Assembly (NCBI GenBank): GCA_947179485.1 | Contig: OX359250.1 | Span: forward strand, 46,163,450 to 46,227,449 | Source: Allacma fusca | Taxonomy: Eukaryota > Arthropoda > Collembola > Symphypleona > Sminthuridae | DNA: 64,000 nt | Direction: 5' to 3' | In this document: piece by piece, positions 33,779 to 46,074 of the stretch | How positions within the stretch are numbered: position 1 is the stretch's first letter | Layout: each line of letters opens with the position of its first letter | The notes under the pieces: model-generated | The model's input: only the letters and a program-made list of their open reading frames with translations | The model's database searches: none | What the model was told of the DNA's origin: nothing | Made by a program: the position numbers and the translations under genes

Positions 33779-33860
33779 CTGGTCAATTCAGGCCCCTTCA
33801 CCACTGATTAGACGGGGTCTGTCAATTCAGGCCGGGCTGGCCACCATTACTTACTCTACT
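33779..33860 (-). repeat. Polinton right terminal inverted repeat
   Basis: Inverse complement of 13886-13967 (63 bp perfect, 82 bp with three mismatches). It ends ...ACTCTACT, directly against CCTGTA. Confidence 0.95.
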
Positions 33861-33866
33861 CCTGTA
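33861..33866. repeat. Polinton target-site duplication, right copy (CCTGTA)
   Basis: Identical to 13880-13885 and immediately outside the right terminus. Confidence 0.95.
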
Positions 33867-36720
33867 CTCCTATTCATGCCACTTTATCGGTCTCAGGTGA
33901 AACGTATTGTATTATTTCTGAATATGTTAATTTAGAATTAGAAGCCGAACGTTTTGGTCGGTGCGTTTGGAAAGTTTATGTTGTGCCAAACGTTACTTCA
34001 GCTTTGACTGTAGGAAAAGATTTTCTTAAGTATTTCAAGGCGATTGTAGATTGCGACGAAGGTCGTGTTTATTTTAAATCTCATCCACATGATGAAGATA
34101 GTTATGCCGATATTAAAGTTTGCAATTTGAAAGCAATTTAAAGCCTAAACCTAAGAAGCAGGTCGTTAATCCTAAACCAAAGGGGAAGGTAAATTATTCT
34201 AAACCTGAGGAAAAGGTAGTTAAACCTGTTCAGAAGGTGAAGAAAGAGACATTATATTTTAAAAGGGATGTTTCAGTTAGTAGTGATAATGATTCCCTTA
34301 AGGATATTAATTTCTTTGACGCTAATCCAGTAGATGCTAAGTTTACTGGATACAGACAACTGAAAGATAAAGTTCCAATTCCCGATATCTTCCCTAAGCT
34401 TGCCAAATCTAAAGTTCCCTATGTAAGTACCAAGAGACCTTTTAAGATTCAGCCTAATTCATTCCATAAAATATTAGTACATGTTCCTGGTCGACATAAT
34501 GGAGATGTTATTGTTGACAGAAACGAAGACCTTTTACATACTGAAGGAATTCTTACTGTCTCTTGTGTAACCAATTGTAAGGATGGACAAGCTGTAGTAT
34601 GGGTCATTAACACGAATAGTTGCCCAGTTGTTTTAAGCCCTTGTCGGGAATTTATCACTTATGATATTTGTCAGAGCAAAATCGGGTTGTTTCCCCTTCT
34701 GCGCTAAATATAGACAATGATGGAACAAAGTCTGAGCCTGCTATTATTACAGAATTTAATGATGAAGAATTAGATGAATTTAATTTTGATCATACTTTGA
34801 CGGACGATATGAAGTATCTTTTTCTCTAACGTTTTAGTTAAGAATCGTAAAGTTTTTGGGCTTAAGGACGAGGATGTCTCTTGCATCGTTGATCAGTTTG
34901 GTAAACCTATCCAAGCCAGATTTACGTTAAAGGATGATATTCCCGTTATTTGTAATCCGTTTAGGCATTCTCCTGAAGCGGAAAGGATTATTGATGAACA
35001 GTTTGATAGAGAAGTTAAATTAGGATGGGCTGAGCCCGGTAATGGCCCATTCGCTGCTCCTTGTCTTTTGGTTATACGAGGAAAGAAGAAAAAAGCTTTA
35101 GGTCATTTAATTAAAATCTTTAAAAATCGTTTGAATCTCTGAAGAATGCAATGATGTCTGCGCCTATTCTTGCGTATCCTTCTGAAGATGGTAAATTAGA
35201 GATGTTTTGCGATGCATCACATAAACAGATAGGATCTGTACTTATTCAGAATATTAGAGGTGTTCGTCAAGCTATTCCTTTTTATGCTAAGAAATTTGAT
35301 AAGCACGATCTTAACTGGCAAATTATGGAGAAGGAGTGTTTTGCTATCATAATCAGTGCAGAGTAATTTAGACCTTATATTTGGGGTAGACAGGTTGACG
35401 TATACACCGATAATAGTTCATTACAGTGGTAAGTTAACTTAAGAGATCCGAATGGACGCTTAGCTCGATGGGCTGCGAAATTGTCTCCATATAATTTTGA
35501 TATTTACCATATTCCTGGAAATTCAAACGTCGTTTGTCCAGGGTTAACTTAGCCAAAGTATCTGTTTCTATTAATGCTCTTAAATCAAAGTTTCCTATAT
35601 TTAAATTACGTTCAATTCAAGCTCATGTAGATGAGAATATTCATGAAATTATTAACGAAGAAGAAGTATTTACTTATTGCAAGGATGTAGAGAAGGAGAA
35701 CTTTGTAGCAGTGCAAAGGAAGGATCCTGATCTATGTTGTATTATAAAGTCATTAAAGGGCAGTGAAGATGATACTGTCAATATTTCTGGAAAATACAAT
35801 GCCAATTTTTTATTGTTTAATTTATTATGTTTTGTACCGAGCTAATTACGATCCTGATGGAGTTCTATGGTTATTAGTTATACATAAAGAGTTACGATTA
35901 AAGATTTTTAACGAATTTCATTGTAAGTTAGTCAATGTAGAACATGATAATTGGGATGAGTTAATACCTCAAGCTGTACATAGTTACAATATTTCCAATC
36001 ATTCTACAACAGGTTTGAGTCCTTATTACTTGTTGTATGGTAAAAATCCGAGTTTTGGTAGTGATAGGTTTTATCCTGTAAATGTTGACAGAATTAAGGA
36101 GCGTTCTCCAGAGGAACGCCGTTTCCAACTACACGAGGAAAGGTTGAAGGCTAATGAGAATACTTACCGGAATCAATAAGCTGAAAAGATTAAATTCGAT
36201 TCATGTCATTCAAACGTAGAATTTGAAGTAGATGACTTTGTCTTACATAAGAACTACGAGTGGAAGAAAGGAACTACCACTAAATTTCTTGTGAAATGGA
36301 AAGGTCCCTTTATACTTCTTGAACGTCCTACACAGTTAATTAAGACTATGCTAATGGCTCATGTTCATAACCTTAAAGAATATATTCCTGATGGTCCTAT
36401 ACCTGATGAACCAGAACAAGACTATAGCTTAGATTGGCTTGATAATTTTGTTCCTACTCCAGATTATCCTGAATTTTATGAAGACTATAAATTTCTCGCG
36501 TGCTGATGATATTAATCATGATGAGATGATTAGAGACGTTGCTCCCGAACCTGATGCACAAGTCGCTAATCCAGTTATTCCTGCTGTAGCAATTATGCAT
36601 CCAGCTGTTGAAGAGGTACTACCTGAACAAGTTAATGAAGAACCTGTCCAGCCGATTGTTCCTATCCAGGAACCAGTAATTCCAGAACGTATTCCATTTC
36701 GGCTCATGTAGAGCGTTGGC
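33867..36720 (+). pseudogene. Ty3/gypsy-like pol remnant, right part
   Basis: The segment resumes the protease (near 33890-34110). It then shows a basic linker and N-terminal RT region (34120-35120, with NGPFAAPCLLVI), a jump to RNase H (35151-35500: EMFCDASHKQIGSVL, DVYTDNSSLQW, IPGNS), and the end of an integrase (35940-36490: STTGLSPYYLLYGK, KWKGPFIL). The RT core and the integrase catalytic core are missing, and stops and frameshifts are frequent. It is clearly inactive. No LTR was recognised at the end. Confidence 0.8.
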
Positions 36721-36734
36721 TCGTTAAGAACCAC

Positions 36735-37434
36735 ACTACATGGGCAGCCGGATATAGATGCTTTAACATCTGTCTTGCAATCGAGGCAAAACTCTGGGTT
36801 GGAGCGTCGTAAAATTATTTTCAATTCAGCAAGCGCCGGAATATAGCGCTGCTGTATAGACAAATTTGTAACAATGCTTCCACTACATTCAAACTGTTGC
36901 GAATTTTTAACGATGTTGTATCGTTCTGTAAATCCATTGTTATTAGTTGAACAGTCGTTAAAGTTGTCGTCAGGGTAATAGAAGCAGTCTTTAAGTTTTC
37001 CAGTCTTTTCTTCTGGGCTAGTAGATAACACTTTGTGGAAGTAGGCCAAGTGTGGGTAATTCCCCTAACTACCAAAAATCGGTACACTGTTTAGAAATAT
37101 TTCCACATTTGAAAAAAGCGTCAAAAAACAAATTTGAGGTGCAAACCAAATCCGTCGAATCACACACGTTTCCATCACTCCTCACAATTTTTACCTTAAT
37201 TTTCAAGAAAATATCCGCCAAGTCAAAGTAACTGCTTGAATCTCCTGACACCATGAAATGCAATGGCTGATAATTGTCTAAAAACGACTCTACGGGGTAG
37301 TAAGGGAGATAATCAAAACTGTTTAACGTACTGACGTCAGTGGGAAAGTTTCGAAATGGTAGTAGTTCACACCTAATCGATTCTTGTGACCCACTAAACA
37401 CTGTTAGGTCATCCTGAAAAACTGACGACTCCAT
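36735..37434 (-). pseudogene. Major capsid protein remnant
   Basis: An N-terminal segment from 37434 (MESSVFQDDLTVFSG...) is followed by frameshifted blocks with VKIVRSDG, NGFTERYNIV, and LAELKIILRRSNPEFCL, the last matching the L.P.V.LKI.L.RS..EF pattern of F54H12.2-type capsids. Two frames share the homology, so at least one frameshift occurred, and the 3' half is missing. Confidence 0.65.
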
Positions 37435-37485
37435 ATCTGCAGCGAATTGTGAGAGGAAACTTAATGTCTTGTTCCACAGCTTCTT

Positions 37486-37815
37486 TTAATAGTTGATTTT
37501 CTTCTGCGCCTTGCTTAACCACGCTGCAATGGCTTTGGATTTACCCGTCCTTTCCTCACTCTCCTGGTAACCTTTCTGCCACCAGTTTTGGGATTGCGTT
37601 TGCGTATTCGCCAGCCTGTCTGTCTCCTTCGACGTCGGTGCCCGGAAGAAGATTGCTTGCGTGATTGGGTTAAGGGTACAAGATAGGGTGAGGAATCTGT
37701 GGAGAGTCCGGCACCCCCGCCCAGTCCAGTAATGCGGGTGTCTATACAACCACCCACCTGGTAAGTTATCATGTCTCCTCCTTCGTCGTTGTGGTGAGGG
37801 TGTTCTAATGTACAT
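37486..37815 (-). pseudogene. Basic pX-like protein remnant
   Basis: Two overlapping frames encode Gly-rich and then Arg/Lys-rich segments (GGGAG, HRRRRRQTGWRIRKRNPK). It lies between capsid and penton remnants, the same place as the pX-like gene of the intact element. Confidence 0.5.
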
Positions 37816-38459
37816 GCGTCCTAGTCGTCTTTACAAACAATATCCCTCATCTTAATACTTTGGTCTTAAATGAAGACTGATCACCGTCTCCGAGTCCGGA
37901 ACAAATTCACTTCATTTTTCAGGAATTCGTCTAAAAATTTCACTCACAGCTTTTACACTATGTCGCTTGTCAGTCCCAAGTAGACAACTGGTTCGAAATT
38001 AATATTTGTTGGCGTATTATAGTTTCCGTTTGCCAAATCCGTGTCACGCAAAAGAGGGAGGGTAAAAGCAGAGTAGTAATTATTTTGAACACAATCTGCT
38101 AGAATTAAAAGCCGTTTGGCCTCACCAGCTTCTTTTGGGGGAAGTAAATGTGTTGATTGTCCTCTATAAAGTTTTCTTGATTTTCTTTTGCAATAATATC
38201 TTGAGACACGGTAAAGCGTTCCCCTTGTTGAAAAACGGCAATTGCAGCCATTCCAAAAAAACCATTTAGTGTGGATGAAAGCAAAATTGAGTGTAGGTCA
38301 CAAGCAAAGATTTCTCCGCTTTAAATTTCGAATTTAATGGCTTATGCTCTAAATTTTTGAGTGCTGAATGTCGTATTTATTCCTGTAATAACGTCGTCTG
38401 CATCCCTGCTCTTAGGCTCCTTCATATAGTCAAGCTGTCTACTGTACAGTCCAAACGTA

Positions 38460-38939
38460 AAATAAATTCTCTCTCGCTTCTCAATTTTTTAAAGTTGTTC
38501 CTCGCTGGCATCAAGTTTCGCTAACAAATGTGCCCACTGTAAACCGGATTGAAACAAAGCCAAAAGCGCCAGCCACTTTTGGGGGTATTAGGACGAACTG
38601 GCCAGGTTTTGAGGTAAATGATTGAAATTCCAGCGTTGTTTTCCCATTATCCAACAGAGTAAATTCCAAGTCAAAGCCATTGTCCTCCAAGCTTTTATTA
38701 ATAGCATCCACAAACTAGGTTAGATTTGCATGACCTTTATTGAAGTGTACATACAGTGATTCGTAAATATTGTCCACAAATATTATTTTTTCTGCTGCAG
38801 CCTTATCACTGGAAAATTTGACCAACTCTACATCAAGAGACTCCCCCTTAGTAAACGATTGTCTACAAGCGCTTTCTTTGCACGTCCCACTGGCCGAATG
38901 TATGCCTAAATAAAAATGCAGGCGCTGAAAGCCAAACAA
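38460..38939 (-). pseudogene. Penton-like protein remnant
   Basis: Two frames separated by a stop (38714) carry FVDNIYESLYVHFNK and then VDAINKSLEDNGF...LIPPKVAGAFGF. These correspond in layout to the DGLMKML...AYLGF region of the intact penton-like protein. Decayed further downstream. Confidence 0.55.
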
Positions 38940-39360
38940 AGTGGCTAACTTACTGGGAATTTGTCAGTGCTCATCTTCCGCCAATTCTCCAACTTTTATT
39001 TCCACCAAAAACTATGGTTCCGGTCTACTTGTTATTAAAGTTGCTTTAAACCAAACTGGAATTTTTCCTTTTTAAAAGAGTCATTGAGCCCACCAATAAA
39101 ACCAATCAAGTCGTCACCGGAAATGGTTTGAGTGAATTTCCTTACGACGGGGGGTCGGATGTTCGGGGAAAACGGTTTCTCAGGGGTAATTGGTTCAACA
39201 GGGGTTGGGCCTGGAACACGTGTAAGGATGAGTTTTGTGTACGCCGCCCACTTCAAATATCTCGCGGGAAAAGTTCTCGCTGTAACCTAATTCTAAACGT
39301 TTCTAATAAAATTGATCCGTTTTAATGCAAATATGCAAATATATTATTTACCATACCCTT

Positions 39361-40144
39361 TTAAAAAATGATCTTATGGCGTCCTATACGGTCACCGATA
39401 GCAAGCACAGAAGGCCTTCTGGCTAACGACTTCTGTTGTATGTACTTGTGATCACTGTGATTGTAGCTTGTAACAAAGTCTTGAAGTTTATCGTCAAATT
39501 CAAAGATATTATGATGTGTTAAGTACCTCTGAATCCTAGTGAACAGTGTTTTGATCAACGCCACGGCTGCAGCACTCTTAATGAGCGAGCAAGTAGAATA
39601 CGGCACAATGTTGTGTTCATTCAAGAAACCTAGGAAAGCTCGTGACCGAAATTCAGTCCCTGTACAAATAATTGTGCCAATTTTATTTTATAAGCGCTAT
39701 AATTTATATCTCCAGAACTAACACAAGCTAGCTTGCTTACCTTCGTCTGTCCACAAGTAGTTCGGTTTTCTGGGACTGGCTTCCTTAAGAATGGATTTAA
39801 ATGCCTTAATTACATGTTCCGAAACTTTTTGATTTTAGCATTCGACAGTATGCATACTTACTAAGAAAAGCAATGCATACAGACACACACTTGTTTCAGT
39901 TGTTATGCGGGACCCACTTTTCCGATAATATTTTCAAATCGGAGGTAGAATTCACCAATCCCACTTGTACTTTTCGCCTCGTAAATCTCCGCTTTAGGCT
40001 GTAACTTCGAATGGTTTGAAGTTCTGCCTCAACTGCCTTCTTATCTGTCCACGTTTTTCTCTGTCTCAAAAACCCATCAAGTCCAGAAAACGACCCGGAA
40101 AGTCGTTGATTTGCGTAGCTCCTCCTTATTTCAGCAGAGTCCAT
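39361..40144 (-). pseudogene. Polinton integrase remnant
   Basis: The 5' part (40144-39896) has YANQRLSGSFSGLDGFL, the typical start. The 3' part (39624-39361) has TRIQRYLTHHN and SYNHSDHKYIQ, typical of the region after the catalytic Glu. The sequence between, including the catalytic Asp residues, is not recognisable. Confidence 0.7.
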
Positions 40145-40163
40145 TTTACAGATGTAAGCACCC

Positions 40164-40520
40164 TTATAAATTTAGTAAGCACGTCCTCAGGGCAATTGGG
40201 AGTAAGAACGAACGTGTTGAAACAAATTTCACACACCTGAATTGTTTCAAAGCAAACTCATACACACTGATACCCTTACAAAGTTCCTGGTAATCCGAAA
40301 ATGTCTCTAGATGGAACGGCTGCTCTGTATAATAATCTTCTAATGAGTTACTTTTACAATACTGGCATTTAGAATTCAAAATGATTTGTATGCCTTGACC
40401 CAATACGACGTGTTGGAAATTTTGTCGGGGATTAAAATTCCGCTGGTAGACCTTGAGATTTCCCGAGCAGCAGCGTCGATCTGACGAATGGTTTTTTTCG
40501 TCAAATAAATTGTTGCGCAA
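40164..40520 (-). pseudogene. Unassigned frame upstream of the integrase remnant
   Basis: A 118-codon frame with CxxC and other Cys residues (KCQYCKSN). It lies upstream of the integrase remnant and could belong to the same old Polinton. No domain is recognised. Confidence 0.25.
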
Positions 40521-41051
40521 CGTTTACACTACTTCTTGAAATCGTGCAGTCTAAACTTTACTACATGACCTGTTCCTAACCTATGCAAATAACTAAACCG
40601 ACAAGAATAACATTTTAAGTCTTTTACTTTCATTTTGACTTTCCGAATTTTTGGACTGGACTACTCTAAATACTTGGAGTGACTGATGTGGCTTATACCG
40701 ATTTACTGTAGTTTATATGCAATCAAAAACAAGTGTTAGATGTAAACAGTGTTTATTACAACGACTACAAAATGAACACAGGAAGCGGTTGGATATTCCA
40801 ATACGATGTGGCAACCACGACTACAACGTTAACGGTATGCACATACAAACAGGCGTATACACTCAATTACAGTTAATTAACAGTAAAATAATCTGGCACC
40901 AAATACATTTTCATAAATAATGATTAAAAAACAAGTATTAACGACGGAACATTTGGCGATTGCAGTGACTGTGGCCATACGGGGGAGCGGGGCTCGTCCA
41001 GGATGTGGATTAGCTCCACTATGCCCTTCAGCATCTGCAGCTGGCTCAGCT

Positions 41052-42011
41052 TCATCCACTTCTACAAGATCTGGGGCAAATTTTTTTCATTTCCACTTCA
41101 ACGACGTGGTGGTCAGGTCTATCGTTATTTACGTTTAAAATTGCTGGCTGGTCAACAAAGTCGTTAGGGTTGATCTCATTAGCCGGGTCAAACAGAGGAT
41201 TTCCACCGGCTTTGATAAAGGCAGGAAGCAGTTGGTCATCGTAACGCTCATCCCGCACCTGCTGGCGTTGGAGTTGATCTATTATGTCGTTTGCACGGTC
41301 TGCGGGGCCATCCACAGCTCGCAATTGGTCTAACACTGTGAAACAAATTAGTACGCATTAAAACACCCATTGCATTAGTTAAACGCGTTTTACGGTCGGC
41401 TTTCCTATTACTGGACTTTAAACTCACCCTCACGTCTAAGGACTATGTCCTCGGAATCAGCTTCGTGTTGCAACAGGTCTTGTAGCCAATTCCGTATGTT
41501 GTTCCGTCGAGCATACCGATTGATAGCCGGAACAAATCCCTGAACATTAGCAGCGTCCACGGGATTCACATGTGGCCTGTATTCTCTGGGACGTCTTTGC
41601 ATCAACCAGAACGCAAAGTATCCAAAAGCACCCAAGATAACGGCGCCAGCAACACTTAGTAGTCCTGGAAAGTTAACTGCAATAAATTAGTCAAGAACTG
41701 GTTGTAATGGCTGAAGGAAGGACTGAAATAAGGACTGAAGGATGCCATATCAGAAAATCCGGTTTTACAATATTGGTTGTATTAAATTTTATAAGTTATC
41801 AAAACTCACCCGTGACGGACCAATCAATCGTGGCTACAGCCCGTACAACTGTTGCAGCACAATCAGGTTCACTACAATCTGCTGGCGACCTAGCAAACCC
41901 AATCACACCTTCCCCCAATTGAGCAATGTCGCGCACACATTGACCTGCTTGCTGGAATAAAATTTCCCAGTTGCAATGTGGACTACTTGTACAGGCATGG
42001 CACGACTTCAT
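41052..42011 (-). CDS. Three-exon single-pass membrane protein, unknown family
   Basis: Exon 1 is 42011-41810, exon 2 is 41676-41428 and exon 3 begins at 41335. All borders are GT-AG and the phases join. The product has a Cys-rich N-terminus (MKSCHACTSSPHC...), a hydrophobic segment (LLSVAGAVILGAFGYFAFW) and a polar Asp/Pro-rich tail. The frame stops at 41052. At a run of seven T's (41081-41087) another frame opens, rich in Ala/Pro/Asp and similar in style, so the last exon may be longer. An acceptor-like CGTTTTTAG lies just upstream of the start, suggesting a 5' UTR exon. Probably a host gene; no homology recognised. Confidence 0.6.
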
Positions 42012-43600
42012 TATATTACAAACTAAAAACGAAAATGTTTAGCATTGTCTCCTCAACTTTTAATTAACAAACTGAAATTAATCGTAATTATTATTATAAA
42101 GCTAATTGTAATAAAACCCCACAGCTACTTACAATTATCCATGCCAACAAAACTATAAATTAATTGGAAACTATCCTAATTACTAAAATCAATTTTAAGT
42201 ACAGCCAAAGAAAATGTGGGGTGTTGACAACAACGACAAGATTTCCAAAAGAACCTTTAAGAAACAAAAAATAGAAAGGCTAAACTGTCAACAAAGTAGC
42301 TAATTACGTTTACCTTACGATGTTCCACAGCGCGTTAGCCAATCACCACGCGTAAGGGTCCTTCAGGTCTTTGTAGCCGAATGCAACCCATTCAGAACAC
42401 CACTCCTTCCCCACCACCATTTTAACATCCATCTGCAATGATTATTACTCAAACCCCATGCATAGTCTTAGCGTTTAATTTATAATAATCAACCAAATAA
42501 CACGCAATACCGACGGGTCACGCAAAGTATGTAAACATCGCATTTACATACCTATAATGCATATTATTGGCATATATCATCATTCCGTGATTAATTACTC
42601 GATCTATAGACCATTAAATCGGAATTTCACGGCTCCCGAACCGTGAAATCCGAACACCGAAACAAATAAACAAACCAGAGGGCAAATGCAATGAAGTTTT
42701 CCGTCAAAACCCTCTTCTGTTATAATTATTAGCACTAGTGTATCTTTTATTAATTCCCCCGAAAAGTCTTGTCTTCGTAATGTTTGTTTCCCGCAAACAA
42801 TAATGTGACTTCAGTAGTTTCAGAATAAATAAATTGTACGTAACCTTTAAAAATAGTCTGCACCTATTTCCGATCAAACGTAATAGGTCAACTTGTTCCA
42901 AAATCAAAATGAAGTAATTGTTGTTTACAATTTTTAACTGCAGATTTCTGAATTTTAAAAAAGTAAAATGAAATCTAACATGGAAATATGGAAGTTTCTA
43001 TTTGATTGCGATTCGATGTTTGTGTATCATTATCAAAATTACATTTAAACCATTTATCTATTTCGCAACTGTTATAATGACTTGAATTGAACAGTTGTGA
43101 TATCCTGAAAGGTGCTTCACATCCATCGGCAGTGTACATGCAAGTAGTACACTAACTTTACAAAAAACTCTCAGGTCACCGACATATATTTTTATGTGCA
43201 TACATAGCTGAATATAGTATTTATATTTTAACACGTTTGGCTATTACGTACATGATGAAATAAAGATAAATTTCTAAAACTTATCAGAATAAATGTTTTA
43301 CGATTGCATGAAACGATTTTTGGATTTTAGAAACTTACATCTATGTAATGGAGAGATGCCAGTAAATTGTAAAAGTGACCAGGATTTTCAATGACGGATA
43401 ATAACGTTATTGTGATTCCGTTTATGTTATTTTCTGTCCAGAGTTTTCAGTTTACGTTAAGTTTTTGTTAATCAAGTGGAATATGTTAAATGTTATTTCT
43501 CATTAACCGTTACTAGGATTTTACCGATAATAACGTTAATCAATAACGTTACCCATCACTGGTTCAAAGCAATCGGTCAATCATGATTTCAGAAGTTATG
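42012..43600. other. Stretch without a recognisable gene
   Basis: AT-rich sequence. GTTACCCATCACTG at 43547-43560 looks like the right terminus of a small element starting near CAATGACGG (43389), but flanks do not show a duplication. No coding signal. Confidence 0.4.
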
Positions 43601-43619
43601 ATCAGGAAGCAAAATACCT

Positions 43620-44010
43620 TAAAATCAATTCAGTAAGACGTTAGGCCTCCTTTAGCATCCCTAAATTTCGTTCAATTTTCGCGGACCCCAGGAGCTTCTC
43701 AAATCCATCAGTGTCACTTTTTATGACTTCCAGGACCTGAATTATTGCTTCATGCAAATCATTTATTCTGATATCATTGTTGGGGAATTCTTGAACTCCA
43801 GGAGATTCTCAACGTTGCAATTCAAGTTGGCTCCCAAGTGCTCACACAGATTTAAATCAGGATATTTTCTGGGTCATTCTTAATTCCAAAAAAACTCTCG
43901 ACAAGCACAAACTGTTTTTGAGTTGCTTTTGCTTTCCCGAAAGGGGTACGATCCTCTAGAAAGGTGGCTTTGTGGTGGTGAATGTCTTTACCAAATGTCC
44001 ACAGTGATAT
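43620..44010 (-). pseudogene. Possible Tc1/mariner-like transposase remnant
   Basis: On the minus strand, scattered frames give a PDLNLCEHLG-like stretch, resembling the SPDLNPIENLW motif, followed by NDIRINDLHEAI and a short C-terminus. Frameshifts and stops are frequent, so the reading is weak. Confidence 0.3.
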
Positions 44011-45085
44011 GAGCTACGAATTGAGGGTAATTATCTCCTTATCATTAAATTCCTTATATTTGTGGCTTAAGTTAGGAAATTTCTGGTAACTTTTGTATTT
44101 ATGAATCGATTGTCCTACAATTGTGCAACATGATTTAGTCTTGGTGCACCCAGATTCGCAAAGGTTGTTAACCACCCTGTAAAATCATCTTCAAAAAAAT
44201 TAGGGGAATCTCGTAGTTACTGCTGTATGCTATTTTATTTTATTTGTACTTGTAGAAAACAATATCCGCATTTGAAAAAACAAAAGTTTGACAAACAATT
44301 AGGACCAGAGCAACCATTCACGTTTTGGAGGCAGATTTCACTTTTCATTTGAGTTTCGTTACGATCGCTTATGTGAGGGAAGCTGAACTTCTTTTTGAGT
44401 TTTTCCTCAATACAGAGTTAACTTTAGTGCAAAATTCTAATTCAATTCACCGTTTTATTGACCGTCCCTGTCAAAAAATGCTGTATGTATACTGTATGCT
44501 CAAATTTTAAATTACTGGTGTCTATGATTAGAGGGAAATTCGCACATTTTTGCAAATTTTAAATGGGATACCCGCGTACTTAAAACCTGGCCCAGTTATT
44601 GAGGGTATAGACATGTTCATTTGGAGGAGGTTACCAAATATTTGGAGCGCGGTTCAAGTTTGAACTTCAAAGCACATTGGTGCTTAGCTCATTGTTGTTT
44701 TCCTATGAAAAACTACTAAGTGCAAGTTGATATAATTAGAAAAACGGATTTTAATGAGGTAAATAAACGCTGATCAGTTGAAAATGCTCACATGTATTGT
44801 TTCTCGTTACAATAATAACAAAAAAATTCCCCTTGGAAATTTTTTCGCCTTCCAGTCAATGAAAAGGACAGGAATGAATGGATTAAGAGATTTTTAATGA
44901 TTAAAAATCGTACACATGAATGGTCATATTACTATGGGTTGACATTAGATTCAGTAAAAGATATATTTTAATGTTAATTTACCTCTACAGTTTAATATGG
45001 TAATTTTGATGTATTTTTCGTGGGTCCTCTTCCAGGTTCAACATGCCCCAAAATGTTATTGCTCCCTTTGACCAATTTTCGGACG
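44011..45085. other. Stretch without a recognisable gene
   Basis: Short open frames only (for example 44325-44510), none with a recognisable domain. No element ends found. Confidence 0.35.
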
Positions 45086-45093
45086 GTTATATA

Positions 45094-45679
45094 CAGGGAC
45101 GGGAATTCGAATTCAAATCGGAATTAGAATCGGAATTATATTCAAAAATTCGGGTATCCGAATCGATATTGGAATCGGAAAAAAATTCATTAAGGTATTT
45201 GTATCCAAAATCGGATCCGAATAAAAACAAGAGTATTCGAATCGGTATTCGAATATTTTTTTATGAATTCCGATTCCAATAAAGTGTCAATTTCATTGGG
45301 GTTTATACTGCCACGTGTGAAGAAATGTTCATAGGAAGCATTTTTTAAAAGCCGCACATATAATATTATAAAATCCAAAGACAAAGTAACGAACGTTTGG
45401 CAAAGGAAAAGTATATATTTAGCTTAGAAACGCTTAATGCGTTATGTATCGCTTATATTTTTGCGATTAAATTGTTCCGTTGAATAAATTCCCATTTTTA
45501 TAAGAATATCCGAAACGTATTTGAATCGGAATCCAAATTCCGGAAGTATTCAAATATATTAGAATCCGTATCGGAATTCAAATTTTTAAGTATTAAAATA
45601 AGTAATTAAAATTGAAATCGAAATTAGAAAGTATTCGAATCCGAATTTAAATCCGTATGTTTCCGATATCCCGTCCCTG
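45094..45679. mobile_element. 586-bp hAT-like MITE, copy 2, TSD GTTATATA
   Basis: Same termini and same length as the copy at 6220-6805. GTTATATA flanks it at 45086-45093 and 45680-45687. One readily seen difference (C/T near the CCACGTG block, about 45316) separates the copies. Confidence 0.95.
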
Positions 45680-46074
45680 GTTATATAATTACTTTTTATG
45701 CGGTCTTTTCCTCTAGTCAAAAATTGTAATCTATTTTCAAAGAATTAAGCAATTTTCGAAGTTGAAAAAACACTCATATTTTAGTTTTAATTTGGCAGTC
45801 CTATATGTTTCAATGATAATTGAAAATGAGCTAAGCAACAGTATCGGAATTCGCGGAAAGTTATGCACACCCTCCGTGTCATGCGCAGAGCAATCTGAAC
45901 ATGTCTATAGCTCCATTGGATCAGATGGTCCCCACAAAAGCTCCATATAGAACTGCGAAACACATATTCAACTTTATATACATATGTGTTCAAACTTCAG
46001 CTCTTTATGCAATCTAACTATAGCATACCCTCTTTCAAGAGATTTTGTAATAGTATGTGGACCCGTCCAAGTCA

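Larger units (their letters stand above)
13886..33860. mobile_element. Complete Polinton/Maverick, 19,975 bp
   Basis: The element has inverted termini beginning AG and ending CT, a 6-bp target duplication, and the Polinton hallmark genes: integrase, protein-primed polymerase B, packaging ATPase, adenain-like protease, major capsid and penton-like proteins. A capsid-protease block runs rightwards (19.2-23.2 kb). The middle holds a divergent pair (24.3/24.7 kb). ATPase and polymerase run leftwards from the right end. A hAT transposon has later inserted at 14921-18948. Capsid plus ATPase plus protease implies virion-forming ancestry. Whether it is active cannot be judged here. Confidence 0.95.
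36721..40520 (-). pseudogene. Second, broken Polinton in inverse orientation
   Basis: Read on the minus strand the order is integrase, penton-like protein, basic pX-like protein, major capsid. All are decayed and the polymerase, ATPase and protease are absent. The capsid is cut at about 36,730 where the retroelement remnant ends. No terminal repeats were recognised. It differs from the complete Polinton in sequence, so it is an older lineage. Confidence 0.75.

Noticed and set aside
36516..36735. Extension of the capsid remnant frame to 36516
   Set aside because: The last part of this frame is the antisense of the retroelement tail. The capsid similarity ends near 36,735.
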